Origin: Deltaproteobacteria bacterium
Lineage (GTDB): Bacteria; Desulfobacterota_B; Binatia; UBA9968
Length of the DNA stretch: 34,637 nucleotides
Reading direction: 5' to 3'
Assembly: GCA_016193385.1 (NCBI GenBank)
Contig: JACPSF010000053.1
Coordinates: 1 to 34,637 of the forward strand
Positions 27,879 to 34,637 of this stretch are shown here, piece after piece (position 1 is the stretch's first letter; each line of letters begins with the position of its first letter). The position numbers and the translations under genes were made by a program. Below the pieces are notes generated by a model. The model saw nothing but the letters and a program-made list of their open reading frames with translations, did not search any database and had not been told where the DNA came from.

Positions 27879-29795
27879 TTAGCGTGATAACTTTTCCGGC
27901 TCCACTTCCGGAGCCGGCGGCACGAGTACGCTGAAAAGCGCGCGCCCCTCGGGCATGCTGGAGCATTGGCCGCCTTTAAAGAGATAAGCCCCGCCCCACT
28001 GTAGCCAGTCGCCTTGTTCAGTGAGCTTTTCGACCCCCTGGTACAGCGGCATGACTCGGCTCATCTCCGCGCGGATGCTCTGCGTGTCGCCATAGGGAAA
28101 GAGAAGATTCCCGTTCGGCATGGCCCGTTGCGCGATCAGGCAAGGGATCTCCCACTCCGGACGGGATTCTCCGATCTGGTGGCCGGAGATCTCGGGGGTA
28201 AAGCGGATCCTTCGCTCGGTGCTGGTGGTAATCCCGCCGCCTTTTTGCTCGTAGCGGGTCTGCCCCGGCAGTAGCACCACAGCCTCTTCGGCATCGATCA
28301 GCATGGAGCTATTCAGGACGATGTCCTGATGGACCCGTACGGAGACCTGTGCCAATGCCTCCTCCACAAAGCGCCGGTCCCGCATAGTCTCTAGTAGATT
28401 CCCTCCGATCGAATAGAGAAAATCCATTTCCCCGCGATGGGCTGCCTCGATCATCTGGGACACTTTGAGGCCTGCCGCCGCGGGCACGGGGTGACGCCAT
28501 AGATTGGAGAAGCGCCGGGCGTTTTCCTCGTTGACCTCGAAGCCGCCGGGAAACCGGTCGGGCTCTGACCCGCATTCGCCGCCTCCTTGAACGCCGCTGT
28601 GACCCCGGATCGGCATGATGCCGCATTTCTCCCGGCCCAGCATTCCCCGGGATAAAGCGAGGTTGACAATCGCCTTGACGTTCTCGACTCCGAATTCGTG
28701 CTGGGTGAGCCCCATACTGTAGGCGAAGACTGCGTTGCGCGCCGAAGCGTACAGTTTAGCCAAGCGCTCCATCTCCTGGCGGGAGAGGCCGGAACGCTCC
28801 TCCAGCATCTCCCATGCCTGGTCTTCCAGGGCAGTTTTCAGCTCCGGGAAACCGCGGGTGTGGCGGCCGATGAACTCATGGTCCACCCGGTCGGTGGCGA
28901 TCAGAGCCTTGAGCACTCCATTGATGAAGGCGATATCGCCCCCGACGCGGACTTGAAAAAAGTCGTCGGTGAGTTTGGTGTCGAGGACGGCGCTGCTCAC
29001 CACCGACGGCACCAGGTAGCGTTCCGGGCCGTACTCCCGGATGGGATCGACCACGACGATGCGGGTGCCCTTTTTCTTGGCGTAACGCATATATTTGCCG
29101 GTCACTGGCTGATTGTCGGGGAGGTCCGAGCCGAAGATGACCAGGAGGTCGGTGCCGATGAAGTCGGAGAGCGAGCAGGTTGGCGCGCCCACTCCCAGGG
29201 TGGCTTTGAGCCCATAAACGCTCGCCGCATGGCAGAAGCGCGAGCAGAGATCCACGTTGTTGGTGCCGAGGGTGCGAGCGAGCTTTTGAAAGACGTAATA
29301 GACTTCGTTGGTCAGGCCTCTCGGGGTGGCGAGGAACCCCATGCGCTGGGGCGACGTTTTACGGATTGCTTCGGCCACGACGCTTACGCCGGCTTCCCAG
29401 GAGGCGCGGGAAAAGCCCCTTTCACCTTTGCGTCGGACCAGGGGAAACGGGAGCCGGCCGAGCGAGCGCAGCATTTCCTGGTCGAGTTGCCGCAGCCGCT
29501 CAACATCGCTCATAACCGAAAGTCTGAGAGCCCCCATGGTATTCAGTTTAAGGAGCTTCAGGCGGGTGGTGCAGAGGTGGATCCCGTCCATCACATTATC
29601 GCGCAGACCGTAAGGCCCCAGCGAGCAGCCGTCGCACACCCCCTTGCGCAGGATCTTCCAAGCGTAGGGCAGCTCCGTCTTGTTCTCCCAGAGAACGGCG
29701 GCCATTTCCAGGAAGTGATGGGGTTTGACCCGGCCGGCGAGACCGAAGGGGAGCACGCGGGAAAGCCAGGTGTCGTTGGATCTAAGCTTAGGCAC
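27879..29795 (-). CDS. Molybdopterin oxidoreductase (FdhF/YdeP-type), C-terminally short
   Basis: A 638-residue member of the formate-dehydrogenase-like alpha subunit family. The N-terminus has GVCDGCSLGPYGLRDNVMDG, then HLCTTRLKLL, a cysteine set that may hold an Fe-S cluster. Molybdopterin-binding segments include FCHAASVYGLKATLGVGAPT, VIFGSDLPDNQPVTGKYMRY and MPIRGHSGVQGGGECG. Family members run to about 760 residues and continue after the EVEP region with a dinucleotide-binding domain (STRRGKQFNSM). Here the frame stops at EKLSR and that domain is absent from downstream frames. It starts with GTG overlapping the mobA stop by eight bases. Substrate unknown; without the last domain activity is doubtful. 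Confidence 0.85.
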   Translation of the reverse strand: MPKLRSNDTWLSRVLPFGLAGRVKPHHFLEMAAVLWENKTELPYAWKILRKGVCDGCSLGPYGLRDNVMDGIHLCTTRLKLLKLNTMGALRLSVMSDVERLRQLDQEMLRSLGRLPFPLVRRKGERGFSRASWEAGVSVVAEAIRKTSPQRMGFLATPRGLTNEVYYVFQKLARTLGTNNVDLCSRFCHAASVYGLKATLGVGAPTCSLSDFIGTDLLVIFGSDLPDNQPVTGKYMRYAKKKGTRIVVVDPIREYGPERYLVPSVVSSAVLDTKLTDDFFQVRVGGDIAFINGVLKALIATDRVDHEFIGRHTRGFPELKTALEDQAWEMLEERSGLSRQEMERLAKLYASARNAVFAYSMGLTQHEFGVENVKAIVNLALSRGMLGREKCGIMPIRGHSGVQGGGECGSEPDRFPGGFEVNEENARRFSNLWRHPVPAAAGLKVSQMIEAAHRGEMDFLYSIGGNLLETMRDRRFVEEALAQVSVRVHQDIVLNSSMLIDAEEAVVLLPGQTRYEQKGGGITTSTERRIRFTPEISGHQIGESRPEWEIPCLIAQRAMPNGNLLFPYGDTQSIRAEMSRVMPLYQGVEKLTEQGDWLQWGGAYLFKGGQCSSMPEGRALFSVLVPPAPEVEPEKLSR

Positions 29796-30396
29796 TTGGT
29801 TTTGTTATTAGCTTCGATACCCGCTCGTAGTCCGCGGGCGTGTTGATATTAGCAAACTCGCACTCCGGGGAGAAACGCTGCGGCGCGTCCACAAAGCGGA
29901 CCTTGGCCTGGTCGAAGAGCGGGTGGAGCGCATAGCTCCGCCTGCTGATCGCTCCCTCAAGGGCAGGGAGAAAGCTCCTTTGATAGATGGCGAAGAGCGG
30001 CTCGATGCCGTTTGCATGGCGCGGAACCACCGCGTCGGCATCCGCGTCGTAATGGCCGAGGAGCCACTCCACCATCGGTCCGGAGACGCAAGGCATGTCA
30101 CAAGCAATCGCCAGGATGCCCGCGGGAAGGTGGCGGAGCGCCGTCGCGATACCGCCGATCGGGCCCAGCCCTTCCTGGTCGTCCAGAAGCACCCTGACGC
30201 TTCTGGGCCAGTCACCGCCCCTGCCCGTGGCGGTGACGACGGCCAGGTTCTGAAAGGGAAACTCACTGAGGATTCCGGCGAGGCGCTCCAGAACCGTTTT
30301 CCCCGAGATCTCCAGCCGCGCCTTGTCCCGGCCGAAGCGCGTGCTTCTTCCCCCAGCCAGAATCACTCCACTAAGATTTGCGGCTGACTGCTTCAC
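29788..30396 (-). CDS. mobA: Molybdenum cofactor guanylyltransferase
   Basis: A 202-residue enzyme that attaches GMP to Mo-molybdopterin to make the guanine dinucleotide cofactor. The nucleotide signature GVILAGGRSTRFGRDKARLE (about 9-28), GPIGGIATAL near 87 and the metal-binding IACDMPCV near 109 are all intact. It starts with GTG, overlaps the end of the upstream nitrate-reductase-associated gene by 26 bases, and its stop overlaps the next gene. All three genes are therefore one translationally coupled unit supplying cofactor to the oxidoreductase. That enzyme is thus predicted to use Mo-bis-MGD. Confidence 0.92.
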   Translation of the reverse strand: MKQSAANLSGVILAGGRSTRFGRDKARLEISGKTVLERLAGILSEFPFQNLAVVTATGRGGDWPRSVRVLLDDQEGLGPIGGIATALRHLPAGILAIACDMPCVSGPMVEWLLGHYDADADAVVPRHANGIEPLFAIYQRSFLPALEGAISRRSYALHPLFDQAKVRFVDAPQRFSPECEFANINTPADYERVSKLITKPSA

Positions 30397-30838
30397 GAAA
30401 TTCCCGTAGTACGGCGTAGAATTGCTCCGGTTCGTTCTTCGAGATCGAGAGCTTGTAGAGGGCGTACCGTTGGCACGTATTCAACCCGCGCCATTCTCCG
30501 GCCGTGACGCTTTGTCCGGTCTCCGGGCTCTTGGCCAGCACGGAGTCCGGGATTTGGCTGAGGTTTTCCCACGGAGGATCGGCCATGGGTGGGACCGACG
30601 AAGCGGCTTCACCAAAGTAGCGGCGGGAGAGAAAGTCGACATAGGAGACGAAGGTTCGTTTTTCCTCGTCCGTATCGACTGGCAGATGGCACAGCGCCTG
30701 CCGTTCTTCGAGGCTGAAGGCGAGCCAATTCTTGAGCGAGATCTTGACGCCCGTCAGGTCGAGTTTCATGCGCACGTGGAGCGGGATGCGGCTCTGCGTC
30801 GGATAGATCTCGTTTTCAAAGTTGTAACGATAGAACAT
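30371..30838 (-). CDS. Nitrate reductase-associated protein (Nitr_red_assoc family)
   Basis: A 155-residue soluble protein. Features matching the family are FENEIYPTQSRIPLHVRMKL, DLTGVKISLKNWLAFSLEER, LCHLPVDTDEE, a P-WENLSQIPDSV segment and the C-terminal WRGLNTCQRYALYKLS. In cyanobacteria such genes accompany narB and mobA (general knowledge). Here it leads an operon with mobA and a molybdopterin oxidoreductase, which fits a role in delivery or maturation of a molybdoenzyme. No Shine-Dalgarno site is evident before the ATG; two overlapping palindromes lie immediately upstream. Confidence 0.8.
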   Translation of the reverse strand: MFYRYNFENEIYPTQSRIPLHVRMKLDLTGVKISLKNWLAFSLEERQALCHLPVDTDEEKRTFVSYVDFLSRRYFGEAASSVPPMADPPWENLSQIPDSVLAKSPETGQSVTAGEWRGLNTCQRYALYKLSISKNEPEQFYAVLREFREAVSRKS

Positions 30839-30851
30839 CGTGCTCTGGCAA

Positions 30852-30878
30852 AACCCGATCGGGTTGCTTTTGCAACCC
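30852..30878. promoter_or_regulatory. Overlapping palindromes in the divergent control region
   Basis: AACCCGATCGGGTT (30852-30865) is a perfect 14-base palindrome. Its right half is also the left arm of GGGTTGC-TTTT-GCAACCC (30861-30878), a perfect 7-bp stem with a four-base loop. The site lies 14-40 bases upstream of the nitrate-reductase-associated gene start and about 75 bases upstream of the divergent cupin. It could be a double operator or two alternative RNA hairpins. Confidence 0.5.
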
Positions 30879-30950
30879 CTCGCAGGCTATTTTCGTTCTT
30901 CCGGGGGTCAAAGGTCAACAGGCAAAAACAGGGAGATGATGGAGGTTCGC

Positions 30951-31283
30951 ATGGCTCAGCCAAGGTATTCGAAATTCTTTATGCCCATTGGTAAGGTCAA
31001 AGAAAAAGAGTTTCTCGCCCGTCCCATGGGTTGTAAGGGCGTGGGATTCAGTCTCGTCCGGTACAAACCGGGCCAGGGCGCCACTTATGTCCACCGCCAC
31101 CGGGTTCAGGAGGAAGTTTTCATGGCGATCAAAGGAACCGGGACGATCATTCTGGACGGTCGGCGCATCCCGATGCCCGAGGGAACCGTCGTCAGGGTTT
31201 CGCCGCGGGTTTACCGGGCGATCGGCAACGATTCCAGACGGGGTGTCGTTTTTCTCATCATGGGCGGAAAGGTCTTGATATGA
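30951..31283 (+). CDS. Cupin-domain protein, second
   Basis: A 110-residue small cupin. RYKPGQGATYVHRHRVQEEV, then FMAIKGTGTIILDGRRIPMP and EGTVVRVSPRVYRAIGND, carry the two cupin motifs with metal ligands H-x-H and E in motif 1. The motif 2 His is replaced by Tyr/Arg. An open frame extends back to 30840, but GGAGG at 30941-30945 fixes the ATG at 30951. It is divergent from the molybdenum operon. Function unknown; it may bind a metal or small acid. Confidence 0.82.
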   Translation: MAQPRYSKFFMPIGKVKEKEFLARPMGCKGVGFSLVRYKPGQGATYVHRHRVQEEVFMAIKGTGTIILDGRRIPMPEGTVVRVSPRVYRAIGNDSRRGVVFLIMGGKVLI

Positions 31284-31357
31284 ACGCGTCTTCAGATCGG
31301 GAAACGGAGAGGTCTAGACTCTACGCCTATGTGTTGTAGGCTTCATACTGCCTTGAC

Positions 31358-31384
31358 TTGACAACGGTGATCGCGGCGTAATAT
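31358..31384 (+). promoter_or_regulatory. Candidate promoter of the TAXI-TRAP operon
   Basis: TTGACA (31358-31363) precedes TAATAT (31379-31384) with a short 15-base spacer, about 80 bases before the receptor gene. The spacing is suboptimal, so the match is tentative. Confidence 0.35.
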
Positions 31385-31465
31385 CAACGGTCTGGAAGAT
31401 AAAGGCGCCGTTCACGAAAGGCTTTCATCGCGCAGCAAGACCAGGCTGCGCAAAGGAGATGGAAA

Positions 31466-32518
31466 ATGGAAATACCGCGAAGGCAGAATCTCTCGGGCAG
31501 GCTTCGGTTGCTGCTTGCGCTGCTCCTTGGAGTTACGGCGCCGAGCCTTTTCCCAGAGTCGAGCGCAGCCGCGGACAGTAAGAGCCTTCCCCGTTCTGTC
31601 GTGATCGCCACGCATGCGGTGGGTACCGGCTTTCATGCGGATGGCAGTGTTGTGGCCAAGGTGGTTTCGGAGCACTCGCCCATGACGATGGTGGTTCGGC
31701 CCCACCCGGGCCCCCCTGCCTGGTTGCCGGCCATGAACAGCGGTGAGATGGAGTTTGGCATTATAGTTGGCAGTGATGGGGCGACAGCCTACCGAGGGGT
31801 CGGCGCTCACCGTAAAGCTTATCCCAATATGAGGCTTATAATGATCGGGGCGCCGATGCACCTGGGCTTTTGGGCGCCGATAAGTTCTCCCATCAAGACG
31901 ACCGCGGACCTTAAAGGCAAGCGGGTTCCCAGCGGTTGGACCGGTCTGCCGATCATTTATTATACCGGCGGCGCGAGCCTCGCCAGCGGAGGTCTCACTT
32001 GGGATAATGTGGTGAAGGTGCCGGTGGCGGAGCTGGGTGAGAATCTTCGTGCGTTCATGGAAGGGCGCACTGACGTTCTTTGGCACTCGGTGGGCGCTCC
32101 GGCAGTTCAGGAGGCCAACGCCCGCATTAGCGGAGGCGTCCGGCTAGTCGCTATCGGAACCTCTCCCGAGAGCCTGAAACGCATGGCCGATTTCAATCCC
32201 GGCACGTATATGACGCAGCTTAAGAAAGGCGCGGCGGTGGGGATCGTGGAAGACGTGCCGGTTCAAACCGAGGACATCAGCGTTATGGCTTCTGCACAGT
32301 TGCCGGAGGAAGTCGTCTATACGGTTCTAAAGGTGCTTTGGGACAATAACGAGCAGCTACGAAAGGTGACTCCCCGCATGCGGGATTGGTCCCGGGAGCG
32401 AATGGTCTCCAACCAAGCGGCTGTTGCCTATCACCCGGGAGCTATCAAGTTCTACCGCGAAAAAGGGGTTTGGCCCGGAGAGATGGAGAAGCTCCAGCAA
32501 CAACTCCTCAAGCGTTAA
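31466..32518 (+). CDS. TAXI-family TRAP solute receptor
   Basis: A 350-residue periplasmic binding protein. The signal peptide is basic then hydrophobic (RLRLLLALLLGVTAP), ending near SSAAA at 32-36. The mature part shows VVIATHAVGTGFHADGSVVA, the low-affinity-pocket stretch MNSGEMEFGIIVGSDGA, DLKGKRVPSGW, a middle FMEGRTDVLWHSVGAPAVQE, and the family tail YHPGAIKFYREKGVW. AAGGAG precedes the ATG. It is followed after 12 bases by the fused permease, so the two form a complete TAXI-TRAP transporter driven by an ion gradient. Ligand is unknown; small carboxylates are typical for this class. Confidence 0.9.
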   Translation: MEIPRRQNLSGRLRLLLALLLGVTAPSLFPESSAAADSKSLPRSVVIATHAVGTGFHADGSVVAKVVSEHSPMTMVVRPHPGPPAWLPAMNSGEMEFGIIVGSDGATAYRGVGAHRKAYPNMRLIMIGAPMHLGFWAPISSPIKTTADLKGKRVPSGWTGLPIIYYTGGASLASGGLTWDNVVKVPVAELGENLRAFMEGRTDVLWHSVGAPAVQEANARISGGVRLVAIGTSPESLKRMADFNPGTYMTQLKKGAAVGIVEDVPVQTEDISVMASAQLPEEVVYTVLKVLWDNNEQLRKVTPRMRDWSRERMVSNQAAVAYHPGAIKFYREKGVWPGEMEKLQQQLLKR

Positions 32519-32530
32519 GACTCCCCTTCC

Positions 32531-34489
32531 ATGGCAGAGGGGGAAAGCAAATTTCGCCACGTTAGCGGGCCGGCGAGGACAGCGCAACGTATCCTCCTCG
32601 TAAGCCTTCCCGCCATCGGCGGGCTTTATCTGCTGGAAGTTCATCTCCTAGCGGGGCTGGTGATCCTGCGCCAGCAATATCTAGCCCTTCTTCTCTCCCT
32701 AACTCTAGGAGCGGTTTTTTTATCCGTTCCTGCGGGCCGCCTGTCGGATCAACATCTCCTTCCGTGGTATGACGGGGTCCTTTCCTTTCTAGGAGTCATC
32801 GTCGGGCTCTATCTGGTGGTTTTTTATCCTGAGCTCATTTACAGCATGGGTGAGCTTAAACCGGAGCGCATCGCCTTGGCGTTTCTTGCAATTATCCTGG
32901 TTTTGGAGGCTACCCGCCGGCTTTTGGGCGGGGTCATGGTGGCCATTGTCCTGGCCTTTTTGCTCTACGCACTTTACGGAGATTTGATCCCTGGTCCCGT
33001 GAGGTCCAAGGGGATCTCGTTGCAGAGGCTTTTGACCCATCTCTATATCGGGAACGACGCTCTGTTAGGAATCCCCATCGACGTGATCGGCACCGTAGTG
33101 TTGGCCTTCGTTCTCTTTGGTCAGGCACTTCTGACGACAGGCGGCGCCAGGTTTTTGACCGATTTTTGCATGGCCACACTGGGAAAGGTCCGCGGCGGCC
33201 CAGCCAAAATGGCCGTCGTGGCGTCAGGTCTCTTTGGCACAATGTCCGGGAGCGCGGTGGCCAACGTGGCGACGACAGGGGTTGTCACCATACCGTTGAT
33301 GAAAAACATCGGCTACCGGCCCCACGTGGCGGGAGCCATCGAAGCGGCAGCCTCGAACGGAGGGCAACTTATGCCGCCCATCATGGGAGCCGCGGCGTTC
33401 GTCATGGCTGAGTTCCTGGCGGTGCCTTACCGCGAGGTCGCGCTCGCCGCCGCTGTCCCGGCTCTGCTCTACTATACTATTCTTTTTATCCAGATCGATT
33501 TGGAGGCTGCCAAGAGCGGAATGAAAGGATTGCCCGCGGAAAAACTTCCGCCGCTAAAGCCTCTTTTGGCCTCGTCGTACGTCGTCGCGGTCCCCTTGTT
33601 GCTGGTGATCTACGCCCTGTTCTTTATGAATTTGGACCCAAGCAAAGCGGGAGTTTTCGGAGCGGTGGTGACGTTGGTGTTGGCCCTATTTCGCGCCGAA
33701 GGCCGTGCAGCTCTGCGACGTTTTGCGGTAGTTTTGGAAGATACGGGCGGGGTGCTTATTGAGGTGCTGGTAACAGGAGCCGTAGCTGGCATCGTCGTAG
33801 GCGCGATTATGATAAGCGGTCTGGGTTTTCTGCTTTCCTTGGCGGTTACCCGGATAGCCGGAGAGCAACTGTTCCCGGTTCTTTTCCTGGCGGCCATCGT
33901 GTCGATCATTCTCGGCATGGGTATGGGAACGGTCGCGGTCTATGTGCTGGTCGCAACTCTAGTGGGCCCGGCCCTTGCCCAATTAGGCGTTCTGCCCATG
34001 GCCGCCCATCTTTTTCTCTTCTACTTCGGTATGATGTCCCTGGTGACGCCGCCCGTCTGCGTGGCCTCGTATACCGCTGCCGCCATAGCGGGGTCGCATC
34101 CCATGAGGACCGGCTTTGAAGCGGTGCGCCTTGGAGCTGTCGCCTACATCGTGCCTTTTCTTTTCGTCTACTCGCCGACGCTGCTCTTAATCGGCGATTT
34201 CGTCCACGTTTTGCTCGCCGTGGTCACGGCGGTTGCCGGGACCGCGCTCATGGCGGTGGGGCTCTCTGGCTACCTTTTCCGCGGCGTTGGCTGGGTCTGG
34301 CGGTCGTTTTTGTTCGCGGCGGGAATCGCCCTCCTGGTTCCGCCGATCAGTCCGATCCCGTTCAGCGAAGCTATGAACGTCGTGGGTGGCGCTGTTGGCC
34401 TGTTTTTCGTCGCGCGAGAATGGCTGCGAAGCCGTCACCAAGTTGACGCGCCGAGAGTCGTCGCAGCGGATCCTTCCGAGAAGTCGTAA
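32531..34489 (+). CDS. TRAP transporter fused permease (DctQM type, TAXI)
   Basis: A 652-residue integral membrane protein that combines the small 4-helix subunit (about residues 15-140) and the large transport subunit. Hallmarks of fused TAXI permeases are SGLFGTMSGSAVANVATTGV, TIPLMKNIGYRPHVAGAIEA, ASNGGQLMPPIMGAAAFVMA, and in the second half GMGMGTVAVYVLVATLVGPA and FYFGMMSLVTPPVCVASYTA. About 16-18 hydrophobic segments are visible. No clear Shine-Dalgarno site precedes the ATG, so translation is probably coupled to the receptor gene. It imports the receptor's ligand with Na+ or H+. Confidence 0.92.
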   Translation: MAEGESKFRHVSGPARTAQRILLVSLPAIGGLYLLEVHLLAGLVILRQQYLALLLSLTLGAVFLSVPAGRLSDQHLLPWYDGVLSFLGVIVGLYLVVFYPELIYSMGELKPERIALAFLAIILVLEATRRLLGGVMVAIVLAFLLYALYGDLIPGPVRSKGISLQRLLTHLYIGNDALLGIPIDVIGTVVLAFVLFGQALLTTGGARFLTDFCMATLGKVRGGPAKMAVVASGLFGTMSGSAVANVATTGVVTIPLMKNIGYRPHVAGAIEAAASNGGQLMPPIMGAAAFVMAEFLAVPYREVALAAAVPALLYYTILFIQIDLEAAKSGMKGLPAEKLPPLKPLLASSYVVAVPLLLVIYALFFMNLDPSKAGVFGAVVTLVLALFRAEGRAALRRFAVVLEDTGGVLIEVLVTGAVAGIVVGAIMISGLGFLLSLAVTRIAGEQLFPVLFLAAIVSIILGMGMGTVAVYVLVATLVGPALAQLGVLPMAAHLFLFYFGMMSLVTPPVCVASYTAAAIAGSHPMRTGFEAVRLGAVAYIVPFLFVYSPTLLLIGDFVHVLLAVVTAVAGTALMAVGLSGYLFRGVGWVWRSFLFAAGIALLVPPISPIPFSEAMNVVGGAVGLFFVAREWLRSRHQVDAPRVVAADPSEKS

Positions 34490-34530
34490 ATAAGCCTTAT
34501 CTACAGTTCCGGGAGTTTCCCTCTTCGAAT

Positions 34531-34637
34531 CTAAAGGTGCTTGGAGGCATGAGATGGAGCGAGTTGCTGCTGGAGCCGCTCCATCTGGGCGGACCACATT
34601 CTCTACTCGCGATAGAACTTGATCGCTGCCGGGTGGT
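34531..34637 (-). pseudogene. 3' end of a second TAXI receptor with in-frame amber, runs off the window
   Basis: On the minus strand the frame entering at 34635 reads HPAAIKFYRE, then TAG (34603-34605), then RMWSAQMERLQQQLAPSHAS and a second stop at 34531-34533. The neighbouring receptor ends YHPGAIKFYREKGVWPGEME and KLQQQLLKR, so similarity continues past the amber codon. A Lys AAG changed to TAG would explain this. The product would lose about 23 tail residues and may still fold. The rest of the gene is outside the window. Confidence 0.6.

Overview
The window looks like a chromosomal segment of an uncultured, GC-rich, metabolically versatile soil or subsurface bacterium. The high share of TAXI-type TRAP receptors, an NMT1-like binding protein beside a thiamine-diphosphate enzyme, a large FAD/Fe-S 2-hydroxyacid dehydrogenase and a REP-type transposase remnant recall Rokubacteria/Methylomirabilota or the old deltaproteobacterial groups. 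This placement is inference from gene content; no rRNA or tRNA gene was seen.

Region 1 (1-2570) is an accessory island. A 9-bp tandem repeat array is interrupted by a small inverted-repeat element. Next comes the 3' remnant of an integron integrase (246-398), then two integron gene cassettes with recognisable attC sites. Cassette 1 encodes a protein with two ClpX-type C4 zinc fingers. Cassette 2 encodes a RelE/ParE-type toxin-antitoxin pair. The cassette boundaries are supported directly: the first bases of each cassette are complementary to the start of its own attC. Beyond them lie a REP-associated transposase fragment, an intact HigA-like antitoxin behind an internally deleted HigB toxin, and a second copy of the small inverted-repeat element in the same orientation.

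Region 2 (2570-13500) is mostly housekeeping: fumC, a receiver-GAF regulator with a broken histidine-kinase-like tail, a family-5 uracil-DNA glycosylase, a 963-residue FAD/Fe-S dehydrogenase, a frameshifted M16 peptidase and an RlmD/TrmA-type RNA methyltransferase. Just after the M16 gene lies a degraded copy of the dehydrogenase C-terminus.

Region 3 (13500-21120) is a nitrogen-assimilation block, lrp-gltB-gltD, all on the minus strand. It has two good sigma-70-like promoters and related TTAG/CTAA dyads at both lrp and gltB. A CBS-pair protein follows.

Region 4 (21500-34637) holds a threonine-synthase-like enzyme, a TAXI-like protein without signal peptide, and a 367-bp element with ISL3-like ends. 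An operon of an NMT1-like binding protein, a tiny DUF488-like ORF and a thiamine-diphosphate enzyme follows, then a cupin. A molybdenum operon comes next (nitrate-reductase-associated protein, mobA, and a molybdopterin oxidoreductase that ends before its usual C-terminal domain), then a second cupin and a TAXI-TRAP transporter operon. The window ends in the tail of a second, convergent TAXI receptor that carries an in-frame amber codon.
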